Positions 48,844 to 59,760 of a stretch of DNA of 64,000 nt are shown piece after piece. How positions within the stretch are numbered: the first letter of the stretch is position 1; each line of letters starts with the position of its first letter. The notes under the pieces were generated by a model that was not told where the DNA came from, made no database searches, and saw only the letters and a list, made by a program, of their open reading frames with translations. The DNA comes from Cladobotryum mycophilum (Eukaryota; Ascomycota; Sordariomycetes; Hypocreales; Hypocreaceae), in NCBI GenBank assembly GCA_036429605.1, contig JAVFKD010000016.1, positions 1,364,001 to 1,428,000 of the forward strand. Direction: 5' to 3'. The translations under genes and the position numbers were made by a program.

Positions 48844-49286
48844 CTCAGCATCAATTCCTTCCAATATTTGATCAACAGAGTGAAGGCCAAGATCCATAAT
48901 ATGAGCAAACAGAATTCGGATCAGAAGATTGATGCAGGCGTACGGCAGTAATAAGGAGATAGAAACGCTTACAGAGTGGATTGTCTCCAATGGACGAAAT
49001 GGCCGAACGAGCCTCGGCTTGGACTAGGCAAGACGATAAGATATGATATCATGATAAGATAAGATAAACCGACATGTCACTCGGTACCCGCCTGGGAAAT
49101 ATCAAGGTCAGGTGATTCGTCCCCAACCCAGATGCACAACTTTGGTGCGACTTTTGTGGAGCTAGGCGAATTTGGCAGCCACGAACTTTTAGGGCTTGAA
49201 AAAATCCCCCACCAAGTTTACAACTTATCCTCACCACCAACGATTCAATTCAGAGGAACAAGCCATCGTCGGCCAATCCAGTCAAA
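48844..49286. promoter_or_regulatory. Shared divergent promoter, HAD hydrolase / rpl5
   Basis: 443 bases separate the two start codons on opposite strands. The interval has repeated GATAAG words around 49036-49062 (three copies within about 25 bases), a known GATA-factor core, but I cannot show binding. A CT-poor, AT-moderate leader precedes the rpl5 ATG. Confidence 0.5.
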
Positions 49287-50423
49287 ATGGTGAGTTAAGG
49301 CCTATCGAAGAAACCCAGAAATGGGATGCTTCAAATGAAACATGGCAGAAATGCCGATTGCTCGTGATTGAGAGTCACCGCAAGTTGCTTCGGAAGAAGG
49401 ACGAGCAAGTCTGAAGCGCAAATTGCTGACTCGGGGATGTTTTACCAGACTTTCCACAAGCTGGTCAAGAACAGTGCTTACTACAGGTCAGTATCTTGTT
49501 GGAATATTTTTTCTCTCCCAATATTTGCATGCATTTTTTGTTGGCTGACAATATAATCTAGCCGTTACCAAACCAAGTACCGAAGAAGACGTGAGGGAAA
49601 GACCGATTACTATGCCCGTAAGCGTTTGATCACCCAGGCCAAGAACAAGTACAATGCTCCCAAGTACCGTCTGGTCGTCCGCTTCACCAACAAGGACATC
49701 ATCATGCAGATCGTCAGCTCTGAGATCTCTGGTGACAAGGTCTTCGCTGCTGCCTACTCCCACGAGCTGAAGGCCTACGGCATTGAGCACGGTCTTACCA
49801 ACTGGGCTGCCGCCTACGCCACCGGTCTCCTGATCGCTCGCCGTGTCTTGAAGAAGCTCGGCCTCGATGAGGACTTTGTCGGTGTTGAGGAGGCTGATGG
49901 CGAGTTCACCCTGACTGAGGCTGCCGAGGATGGCGAGCGACGACCCTTCAAGGCTTTCCTTGATGTCGGTCTTGCCCGTACCTCCACCGGTGCCCGTGTC
50001 TTCGGTGCCTTGAAGGGTGCCTCCGATGGTGGCATCTTCGTCCCCCACTCCGAGAAGCGATTCCCCGGTTACGACATGGAGACCAAGGAGCTCGATGCCG
50101 AGACCCTCCGCAAGTACATCTACGGTGGCCACGTTGCCGAGTACATGGAGACTCTGGCCGACGACGACGAGGAGCGATACAAGTCTCAGTTCCAGAAGTA
50201 CATTGACGACGATATCGAGGCTGACGGTCTTGAGGACCTCTACACCGAGGCCCACAAGGCTATCCGTGAGGACCCCTTCAAGAAGGAGGAGGGTGATGAG
50301 CCCAAGAAGACCAAGGAGGAGTGGAAGGAGATTTCCAAGAAGTTCAGGAACGTCAGGGCCACCAAGGCCGAGAAGATCGCCAAGGTCCAGGAGAAGATCC
50401 AGAGGATCCTGGCTGAGGAGTAA
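49287..50423 (+). CDS. rpl5: 60S ribosomal protein L5 (uL18)
   Basis: A 300-residue component of the large ribosomal subunit that binds 5S rRNA and, with L11, joins it to the pre-60S particle. Exons 49287-49289, 49450-49487 and 49562-50423. The first exon is the start codon alone; the 160-base intron begins with GTGAGT immediately after the ATG, and the 38-base second exon supplies FHKLVKNSAYY. The third exon joins as SRYQTKYRRRREG, matching the highly conserved eukaryotic uL18 core. The remainder has the expected AYATGLL, FGALKGASDGG and HSEKRFPGY segments and a basic C-terminal helix. Codon use is strongly C-ending, as in a highly expressed gene, unlike its neighbours. Length equals the family norm. 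Introns near the start codon are typical for ribosomal-protein genes. Confidence 0.96.
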
Positions 50424-51880
50424 AAAATGGGCAATTGGACGGTTTGAAATTTATTTGCCGGTAAAAATTGGGTCTGGAGTTACGCGGAACGGAAGGGTCA
50501 ATACTCGTCAAATGAATGAAACGATACCTTACAATCCGTGCCAACAAGAAAAAAATAGTCCACTGCATTATAGTGCCGCTCTCATGTTTGATGCTTTGTC
50601 AGCCCACTGCTTTCTCGTGGCAAGTTTATCCTATCGTCTCACATGGTAAGACCAAATCATTTTGTGTAATATTGCGGGAATTGATTGCAATGTTCCAGCG
50701 CAATCAGGTTTTATGATGTGACGTTTGATCTGGGATGAAGAATCATTCAATGCACTTGTGCCCTCGCATCGTCTCCACAATCGTGCCGCTGTGCTCAGGG
50801 CCAAACCCGTTCACGGTGGATCATCAAGATGGCAGGGGGACACGGACAGGCAGGCAAAACAGGAGAGATCTGGTCATGATGTTGCGGTATTCCCAAAACA
50901 ACCACGGAGTATGGAGGATTTGTAAATCAAAGGATGAAGTCCATGTCTACTCCTACAAGTACTCGGTACAGATAAGATACAGCAAACAAATTGATGTTTT
51001 GCATCGGTCAGATTTATTTATATGCACACGTGGAAGCCAAGCTTACACTAGATGGATGCAAAGCAAAGCCAAAGCCGGAGCCAAGTCAGACAAGAGATTA
51101 GAAGAACATGGGATCAGAGGGACAAAACAAGATCTGACGGCATTTGCTGACGCACACAACCCGCCGCGGGATATGCTTCCGGTACCTGGGTAAATGCAAG
51201 GCAAGGATCACTTGTCTAGAGCATTTGACCTTTTGTTTGTTTGTGCAGGTGATGAATAATTTTTTTTGCCTCTCATGTTTTGTTTTGTAATCCAAACGAG
51301 ATATTTCTAGGATCTTCGTTGGGCGTTATACATTGGGAGGAATGTATGTCCTAGGAAAGCAGCCGTTGTTACAAATGCTGCTCGGTACACACGGAGTTGT
51401 ATGCATAAGTATGTATATGGACTTGATTCCTCACAACGCACAGTCAAAGACATCGGCGAAGAAGTTTCTGAGGGTTTATTTTGCACTATGAGGTCATATT
51501 GTTTTGGTTCCCGGGCAATATTATTAGTATTAGAGTCGGCACTGATGCGGATGCAGGACGTTTAGCAGACCAGGAATCCTTCCTCCCTCCCTCTCGGACT
51601 GGGCGGAAAGGCTTCTTTGGGCGGGTTCTGAGTCGCTGGACAGCGTCCATCTCCCCCTGATCAAGACTCAGCCCCACCCTCTCCTTCGTTCCAGTTCCAT
51701 TTGGTTCAGGTGGGATGGAGTTTGTTTTAGACATGAAGGATAATTTTACCCATCGATGGAGTATACCTACCTGATCTAGGTATTTGACACGGCCAGTTCA
51801 GCTTAACCATATGCACTCATCTGTATGCAACATGAGTTGCAAGTAAGTTTTGTATCAGCCTCCGGCTTGACCGCCCCCCT

Positions 51881-51889
51881 TACGGAGTA
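51881..51889. repeat. Isolated TACGGAGTA 9-mer
   Basis: One exact copy in the rpl5-mhp1 spacer. Confidence 0.8.
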
Positions 51890-52467
51890 TGTGTTGAGAA
51901 ATTGGCTCTTTTTCTCAATTCCCACCTCCCCTGTGGATGCATACCTAGTAGGTTAGGTATAGTAGGCATGAGGATTTTAGTACATTCCAAAGAGAGAGAA
52001 AATCTCTCACGATACAGCGCATCTGTATGTGCTGTTTTTACCCAATGTGCTGTAGTCCTACTAGGTAGGCATGCCTTTTACACCCAACATTGATAAACTC
52101 CGTTTCTTTGTACTATGGGATTGGATGGGAAACGACCGGGCGTGCTACTGGTAGTTGCCTTGTCTGTCCTCCGTACTTGATACAGGCAAAAAAGTATCGC
52201 AGTACGCGGGACTGCAGGGAAACATCTGGGGAACTCCTGGTATCGGAGCCCCCATGTCCATGTATTTGAGACTAGAAGTGCCGCTCTCTCCGCAAAATGC
52301 CCTGTGCATGAGCGTTCTAGTAGAGGTGCTAAAGGTAGAGGTACCTCCCCAACACCTTTTAGTGAGCTAGAGGAGGGAGGCTTGCTTACCTGAGGAGCAG
52401 CGCGCAGCAGAGGGTTCCAGGCGGGCTGAATTTAGAGGTTACCCCGCTGATGGCATCCTCATGGACC

Positions 52468-52507
52468 ATGGGATGGCATGGGATGGCATGGGATGGCATG
52501 GGCTGGC
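52468..52507. repeat. 10-bp tandem repeat, four copies
   Basis: Unit ATGGGATGGC repeated four times in direct order at 52468-52477, 52478-52487, 52488-52497 and 52498-52507. The last copy has one change (A to C). It includes TGGCATGGGA-type overlaps and is not within a coding frame. Confidence 0.9.
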
Positions 52508-52923
52508 AGATGGCACGCCTCCAGTAAAACCAGTAAAAGGTCTTACCTTGGCGACCTAGTACCCGCGCTTACCCCAGGTCAGTCTTGATACAGCCAAGCG
52601 TGTGCATGTACAGAGTCGTACCACGAGCGAAACGAACGAACGAACGAACCAACCTAGACCTAACCACCACTACCACCACTACTGCTACCTCCCACTACCT
52701 CTACCTCCCACCAGCACCACCACCACCCGTTGGAGGCGAGTCGCAACGTTTTGGTTGTTCGGCCTCTAATGGTTCGTTCGGTCACACATTTTCTGATTCT
52801 GTATTATTTTTTATTTTTATTTTCTCCTCCTTTCATTTTCCTTTTCAACACCTCAGCTTGTTTTTTTCTGCCCTCCTTCCCTTCCCACAGTCTTTCATAC
52901 GTTGCGACACGTAGTCAGGCAAT

Positions 52924-55900
52924 ATGGAACAGGTTCATGGCGTCGACGTCAGATGGATGACGCAGGGCTCGTTCAAAGGTATGTACTATGTTGGGTTTTG
53001 CTTGCTTCTTGCTTGCCACCACTTCTCCGCAATCTTGAGGGCATTGAAGATTCCCACGCCCATCACAGCAGCGATCTCTTTGTACAAATCTTTGCGTTAC
53101 TGTGAATAGTAACTAACACTTCTTCTTTTTTCTTTCCCTTTGCACAGAAAAGTTCAACAAGCCTTCGTATGCGACAAACAAGACGTCTGGTTCCTCACAG
53201 CCCCGACAGCTGCCTACCGAATCACAGGCGTCCGCCAATACGCAGACGAACACAGGGACGGCAAATAATGGCCAATCCGGTAACCGCCAAGAAGCATTGC
53301 CAATCAATGGCTCAAACAACTCAAGGCGCCAAACGCGATCTGGCTCGATTGACAAGACGTCGCCTGGCCCCAACGGCACCCCTCCGCATCACCGTCGCAA
53401 CTCGTGGTTCTCTAATATCTCGGCCAAGTTCTCTGGCAGCTCGTCGAACTCACAAGCAGCCAATGCGCCGGCGCAACAGCAAGCTCAGACTCAACCCCAA
53501 CCATTGAGTCAATCACCAACAGCGCAGCTAGAACCCGTAGTACCAAAGATCACCGCCAATCGCAATGCGGTGCTTCAGCATGGATTGAGACCAGAGGGCG
53601 ACGGGCCCTACACGCCGGCTCCGCCAAAGTCAGGCCAGGCAGGCTTTCTGGGTGTCTTCCGACGATTGTCTACATCTGGGACCAACACCACACCTACCGG
53701 CAAGCTAGCGCATGGCTTGGTAGAACGCAGAATCTTAAACGTGGATCGGAACCGAGATCGATGCCCCATTACGGAACTGAAAGATAACAAGCTTCGACGG
53801 GTATCATTCTGCGTTGACGTTGAAATTGCGCCCATGCCAAAGTATATTGCTGGTGAGGCCGAGTCTAAACCCATTGACAGAACCACCAAGAAGATTGTCG
53901 AGAAGGGCGAGGGTGAAGCATTAAAGAACCCCAAGGCTGCCGAAGCGCAGAAAGAGGCGGAAACGGATACCAAGACTGAGGATACCGAGGAGCCCAAGAC
54001 GCAGGACTCCGAAACCGGAGAAGCCACTGAGGATGCGGATGCTGCGAAGCCTCAGGCCGATGAACCAGTACCCGCCCCCAAGGAAATGACGAGAAAAAAG
54101 GAAAAGAAGAAGAGGAGCGAGGAAGAACGAAAAGCAAGGAAAGAGAAACGACGCAAGCTCGCTGAAGCAAACGGTTCGGTTCCCGTTGAGATCCATTATG
54201 ATAGCAGCGATTCCTCCTCCGATAGCCCTAGCAGCAGCGGAACACCGAAAACGACATCCTTCCCTACTATAAACCCTGTGAGAATATACCGCAGATGCTG
54301 CCAGCTTCGCGAAACCCCAATCTTGAAAAAGATTACGGAGCAGCTGGGCGAAGGCGCCAACACCTCTGCAACGACCGGTTTCGTCAACACACTAGATTTA
54401 AGCGGCTACTTTATGCAGCTCCCTGATCTGATCACACTTGGAGATTACCTTGCCGTTGTTCCCGTGAGAGAAGTCATACTCGACAACAGCGGATTGACTG
54501 ACGAGGGCCTACGAGTCATCCTCGCCGGCCTTTTGGCATCGAAGCAGCCAGGTTTCAGCCGTAAGAAGAACAAGTCTCTTATTGAGCATCACGGAGTTGT
54601 AGAGCGGCTGTCGCTGAAGGAAAACAATCTGGGCATCGATGGCTGGAAGCATATTTCGCTATTCATCTACATGTGCCGGTCGTTGAAGCAGCTCGACGTC
54701 TCAAACATCCCCTTCCCACGACAGCCCTCGGCCAACAAGAACGGCTCCCTCTCAAACGGAGTCTACATCCCGCTTGGCATAGCAGATGTCCTCGCAAAGT
54801 CATTTGCAGAGCGCCCCGCCGGCTCAGTGTTGGAAATTGTCAATATTGGCGAAATTGAGCCGAGCATGGAGCAGTTTGGCACAATTATTGATGGTCTCAT
54901 CCAATGCGGCGTTTCAAGGTTAGGCGTGGCGAACAATCACCTCGATAGGCAAGGATTGCAACATATAGCAAGATACCTCGAGGCTGGCAAATGCGAAGGT
55001 CTTGACTTGGGAGGCATTGATCTTAGAGACGATATAGACATTATCTCCTCGTCGATCAAAGAGAACCATCCATTGTGGGCAATCAGCCTTGCTGGCTGTA
55101 ACCTTGCTCCCGCTTCACTTTGCAAGATTTTCCCTGTTTTGACTAAACTTCAAAATCTTCGATTCATCGATTTATCGCACAACCACGACCTGTTTGATAC
55201 AAGGCCAAGTGCTGTTGGTGCTTTGAGAAGGTAAGCACAATAGGAATGGAACTCGGATGATGACTCTAGAAACTAACCGCTTGTGTGAATAGATATCTAC
55301 CCCAAATGGAGCCCCTGAAACGGATACATCTCCAAGATGTCAATATGACGGCCGAGCAGGCTATTGCTATAGTAGAAGTGGTCCCCGAAGTTCACAATCT
55401 ATGTCACATGAACCTACTCGGAAATGCTGAGATAGTGAGTCTGGCAGACGCAAAGACTGAGGAAGCCAAGGAAGAAGCATGTGCACTATATGCATCACTC
55501 ATGGCCGCGACCAGGATATCAAAGAGCATGATATGTGTTGATATCGAAGTGCCAAGTGCCGGAGCAAGCGAAATTGTCAAGGCCATGGCCAAACAAGTCG
55601 TAGCGTACTGCTTGCGCAACCTGGAGCAAGTACACGATACTGAGGTTGGGTCGGCAGTGGCTTCAGCGCTGGCGGAAGCACATGCAGAATCACAAGACAG
55701 TAGCAAGCCGCCGTCGTATCCGGATGTGCTTGCGCACCTTGTTGGTCACGACGTTCTCGGTCAGGATGAGCCTGGCGATGATGATGACGCTACGGCAGAT
55801 GAGGACTATGTCATCGGGGGCACTGGTGTGGTCAAGGCACTCACTTTTTGTTTTGAAAACCGTGGGGACGACTCTAGGAGACAATCTGGCGAATTTGGCC

Positions 55901-56670
55901 GGGCTATCGAAAGCAACGGCGTGCCAGACTCACAGGGACCAAAGCTTCCCACAGGTGGAAAAGCCAAAGACTTATCGAAGCACCTTTTGGCCGGCGCTCG
56001 CAAGATCCGCCATCGACTTCAACCGGCCCTTAACAAGGCGAGGGCTACCTCAACCGACGATAATAACTTGCGCAGACTGATATTCCTTGATGAAACGTTG
56101 CAAGGCATCATTAAGAGATTTGAGGATGAATTTCCGGATACGCGAGAGTCGGCGGAAGTGCCATCAGAGAAGAAGAAGCAGGGTGCTGAGCGTCCGCCCT
56201 CACCTTCTACCGCAGAAGATACCACCGTTACGGTATCAGATGGCGATGATGAAACTGAGATTCACGCGGCGAAGCCTCTCTCGCGGTCCAACTCGAGGCT
56301 CTCCAAGGTGTTGGCAGAGGAGGAGGGGCGAGTACATCGTGCCGGTCATGGATTCCGATCTGGGGTTGCGGGCAACACGGATGTGGTCAACGTGATTGAT
56401 GACATTGGGACCGATCCAAACCATGTCCGCGTTCTCACCGAGCTGGCCGAAGACATTGGAGGCGAGTTGCTGGAATTGGTCAAGGAAAAGGGTGCGATTC
56501 GAGCCTTCAAGGAACACAAGGATCTTACGGTCAAGGGCATAAAGGAGAGCGATCTAGAATACTGGGACACATTTGTCGAATCACAGCGAAAAGCGCGGGC
56601 AAACATCAATTTACCGGAAACGCAGCAACGATACCAGACAACTGACAACGACAGCGCAATTGCGGATTAA
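52924..56670 (+). CDS. mhp1: LRR protein of the Mhp1 cell-wall biogenesis type
   Basis: Predicted 1,171-residue cytoplasmic protein. Exons 52924-52978, 53148-55230 and 55293-56670. All phases join (K|EKFN and R|YLPQM) and no frame correction is needed. The head (MEQVHGVDVRWMTQ) and a Ser/Asn-rich linker precede the family's conserved elements: GLRPEGDGPYTPAPPK and RRVSFCVDVEIAPMPKY near residues 170-250. An acidic segment and a strongly basic helix with long runs of K, R and E follow near 330-350. Leucine-rich repeats cover about residues 430-820, with recognisable LDLSGYF, LDVSNI and FIDLSHN strands. The C-terminal third is polar. Filamentous-ascomycete relatives are, to my recollection, annotated as cell wall biogenesis protein Mhp1; similarity to yeast Mhp1 is loose and I infer no precise role. 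The start is the first ATG after the CT-rich leader. Confidence 0.8.
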
Positions 56671-58485
56671 CTATGGCATCTATTTTTTTAGATGGACAAA
56701 AACGAGCTACAAGGATCTCAAAGGCATACAATATCTTTACAGGCGCTACTACCATGACGACGAACACATTATCTTATTCTATTTTGTCATTTGCACACTA
56801 TTATTTTACACGGACTGTCTAGGGTGAGAGACTCGTCATATCGTTATTTGGGTACTCGGGGGCTTGCGAGGCATAGCCAGGCGCTCTCGTTTTATTTATT
56901 TATTTTTTCTTTTACCGGGAATTTGGCATGGATTTTCTTGGGGATTTTATTATCTTTGATTTATGTGGCGCTTTGGGTGCAAAGGAAGGAAGAAAAGCGG
57001 AATCAGCTTTTTGCTTGGGTATTATGATGATGTATTCATTCTCAAGCCTACGGTATTGTGCTTGAGGATATAGCCAAGGATTTGCTACAGAGCTTTGTGA
57101 GAGATGGAAGCTTCATCTCTTGTTGATTTTATCATGTTACCCAAATTGATGTAGATTAGGGGCTTATGGGATGAAATCCGGGTAGTGTAAGAAGAAGGGA
57201 TATCGAATATGAGCTACACTATGTGGCCTTTTACCAAACAGTCTGTGATTGAATACTATGAACATTTGTGAGGCCTCAAGAGCGTTGTTGCACTGCCTTG
57301 GGAGGCAATACAGGCTTAGCAGGCATCCCCAATCTCTGGTGCATTGACAAACGGGGTCACACGACGTAGGAACGGGGGAGCTAAAGATGGATGGGGATTC
57401 TCGAACGTTGTCAAAGGGAAGCTGGAGGCTGTAATTTGATAGGATCCATGTGCATACAAACTTGTACATATATAGTAAGGTGATCCATCCTGCAAGGGGA
57501 TCCTGGGCTGAAAAAGTATGGTCATCGGAAATGGAATGGGCGTGATTGGGTGTTTTGTTGTACATGAGGCGAACTTAGAGGGGGGCAAAGGGGTGGAGAA
57601 TAAACACTGGAACACTGAATAGGCATGATGTACAGATTCGTAGCTATTGCGTCTCTTACTTTCTGTCTGTTTCTGTCTGTTTCTCTCATGTCTGTCTGTT
57701 TCTCTTGTATCCATTTATTTCGCTTTTTTCCGTCTATTTCTCGGATGTTAGTAATAACCTTGCCATAGGCTCTGATCCGGTGTTTTCCCCCTTCTTCTCC
57801 CGCGTGCCGGGGGTTGGCGTTATGAGGTGGGGACGGTGGCATCATACCGTATCAAATGATTGAATATCGTATCATGCCATCCATGGATATTAATTCGGCG
57901 TTATTTTCGTACCTGCTTCTAGTGGATTTAATACCAATTCCGCCATGAAAGACCAGGCAAAGATGGTTAAAATATTATCCCTTTTTTTTTTTTTAATTGC
58001 ATTCATATACATCATATCTCATGCATATTATGCACATAGATTATTGCGAATGACTCCCTCTGAAGCCAAATACGCCATGGACGCTAAACAAGTAGGCTCA
58101 TCAGTTGGGCTGGACAGAACACACACATTGCTGCGCTATATCTCGCACTGTGCTACCCCGTTCCACTTTCAACTTACTGCTTGTCCAGAGTATTGTTTTA
58201 GTTTACAGTAGCTGTTATTCTCGGTATTTTCTTTGGGATATTTTGGGTTTCTGTAGATGTTCTTTGAATTTTTGAGGGTTCTTCAGGTTTCTGGATATTT
58301 CTCTTGTTGTCGTGTTTGTTTGTCTCTGGTATAGTCCCTTAACCCTTCCCCATATCACCAGCCACACTCCCCTGTAGCAACCAACAAGACGTGACATTCA
58401 CAGCGCAACAGCACCAACACCACACGCCGCATCCAACAAGCATGAAAACCACCACCACCAGCGTGGTATTAGGCAGACATGCAAC
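56671..58485. other. 1.8-kb intergenic region
   Basis: No supportable gene. A plus-strand frame at 57945-58211 would make an 88-residue peptide with one hydrophobic segment, but it sits in AT-rich sequence with a T-run in its hydrophobic part and lacks other support. A TTTCTGTCTG-type repeat lies near 57660-57705. The right end is the promoter of the PD-(D/E)XK gene. Confidence 0.6.
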
Positions 58486-59760
58486 ATGTCCAACCGTGAC
58501 AATGACAGCGAGGCGAGCATAAATCGCTGGCTTGAGGGGATACCGGAGGGGATATCTCGCAAGCGACGCCGTGGCCTGGTCAGCCCTGGCAATAACAACA
58601 AGATGTCTGCTCCTCCTGATGATGGCACGCCGAGACCTCTCAAGCGCGTGAGATCTAATCTCGCGTCTGATTTATCAGATCGATCCAGGTCACTCTCATC
58701 CCTACGATCCTCGGACAAGAGCAGCAGAAGAAATTCCCCGCAGAGGCAGCTCCAGCAGCTTCGCCTCAACCCCAAGGGCATCAGGTTTCAGCCCCTATCC
58801 AGTTTCACATCCAAGCCGTCGTCCCTAGAATCGCTCCTCGACGCAATTGATGACATCACTGAGGGCAAGGGCATCGTCCCGGAGCGGATGCGAGAGCAAT
58901 TGATGCAGGAACCGCATGAGGACTTCAAATGGGCGCGCAGGAGCTCGCATTACTACTCGGCGGACCTGGAATACTCCCCGTCGCCAGACGACGTTCTCGA
59001 GGTTCTGGATGCCGCGAATGAGTGCGACAGCAGGCACCACGCCGAGGTGACGTGGAACGCAGAGGTGCACCAGTTGGTCCTTGGGCTTGCCTTTCGGCAG
59101 GGACGGCGCTGCAAGTTCAGGCATCTAGTCAATTTCACAAACACTACTGTGGCCTCCATCATGCCCGAATACGGAATACCGACGACGTCCAAAAAAGTCG
59201 ACTTCTGCATCTACATTGACCCGGAAAACGACGACGAGACTTGGAAATCACTGGAGCCATCCGTCGTCGCTTTGCAGATTGCCCTGCCGGAGAATGCCTT
59301 GAACTTTACAGACTTTATCCCTCTGGACCGGCGGCCCATCGCCCTGAGCATTGAGACGAAGAAGCCGAGCGAAGGGTTTGAAGGGGCCAAGGTGCAGCTA
59401 TCTGTTTGGCTTCTGGCTCAGTGGACGTTTTTGAGATGCCTAGCCAAACCGCCAGGCTCATCAGGAGGTGAAGGTGAAGGGGACAGAGAGGAGGAACATG
59501 GCGCTGGATCATGGACCGAATTATTGCCCGCATTCCTCCCCGGCATAATCATTCAGGGACACGACTGGCATCTCATCATTACTACGCCCGAGGGCGAGGA
59601 CATGATATTCTGGGGAAAGGTGACGATTGGAAGCACCAGCAGCTCAAAGGGCATATACCGAATCATTCGAACGCTGCAGGTGTTGCGGGAATGGGCCAAG
59701 GAGAGCTACTGGCCGTATTTTCAGGATCTGATAACCAAGACGGCGGAAAGGCTTGGGTGA
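58486..59760 (+). CDS. Fungal PD-(D/E)XK nuclease-like protein
   Basis: An intronless 424-residue protein matching, by memory of its motifs, the PD-(D/E)XK nuclease-like family that is expanded and highly variable in filamentous fungi; its biological role is unproven. Residues 1-80 are basic and disordered with an RKRRRG cluster (possible nuclear signal). The core opens with HHAEVTWNAEVHQLVL, an N-terminal helix with the Glu and Asn-x-x-Val-His seen in relatives. The active-site pattern is visible: D239 in KKVDFCIYID and E290-T-K292 in IALSIETKKP, then a helix with VQLSVWLLAQWTF. A Gly/Glu-rich insert lies at about 324-345. The C-terminal part (IIIQGHDWHLI, ...FWGKVTIGST) is also typical. Catalytic residues are intact, so it could cut DNA, but no substrate is known. 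No neighbouring partner gene or transposon ends were found. Confidence 0.85.
   Translation: MSNRDNDSEASINRWLEGIPEGISRKRRRGLVSPGNNNKMSAPPDDGTPRPLKRVRSNLASDLSDRSRSLSSLRSSDKSSRRNSPQRQLQQLRLNPKGIRFQPLSSFTSKPSSLESLLDAIDDITEGKGIVPERMREQLMQEPHEDFKWARRSSHYYSADLEYSPSPDDVLEVLDAANECDSRHHAEVTWNAEVHQLVLGLAFRQGRRCKFRHLVNFTNTTVASIMPEYGIPTTSKKVDFCIYIDPENDDETWKSLEPSVVALQIALPENALNFTDFIPLDRRPIALSIETKKPSEGFEGAKVQLSVWLLAQWTFLRCLAKPPGSSGGEGEGDREEEHGAGSWTELLPAFLPGIIIQGHDWHLIITTPEGEDMIFWGKVTIGSTSSSKGIYRIIRTLQVLREWAKESYWPYFQDLITKTAERLG

Larger units (their letters stand above)
50424..52923. other. 2.5-kb intergenic region
   Basis: No supportable gene. Contains rpl5 3' sequence, one exact TACGGAGTA at 51881-51889 (near-matches at about 50903 and 51391), scattered TACCTA/TAGGTA words between 51760 and 52080, the 10-bp tandem repeat at 52468-52507, and a CT-rich leader at 52650-52920 ahead of the LRR-protein ATG. 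Confidence 0.6.

Noticed and set aside
49290..49449. Possible C/D snoRNA in the first intron of rpl5
   Set aside because: A weak C-box-like TGATTGA and D-box-like CTGA can be found, but spacing and terminal stem are poor.
57945..58211. 88-codon frame with a hydrophobic segment
   Set aside because: The hydrophobic part is encoded by a poly-T run in AT-rich spacer DNA, which creates Phe/Leu-rich frames by chance.
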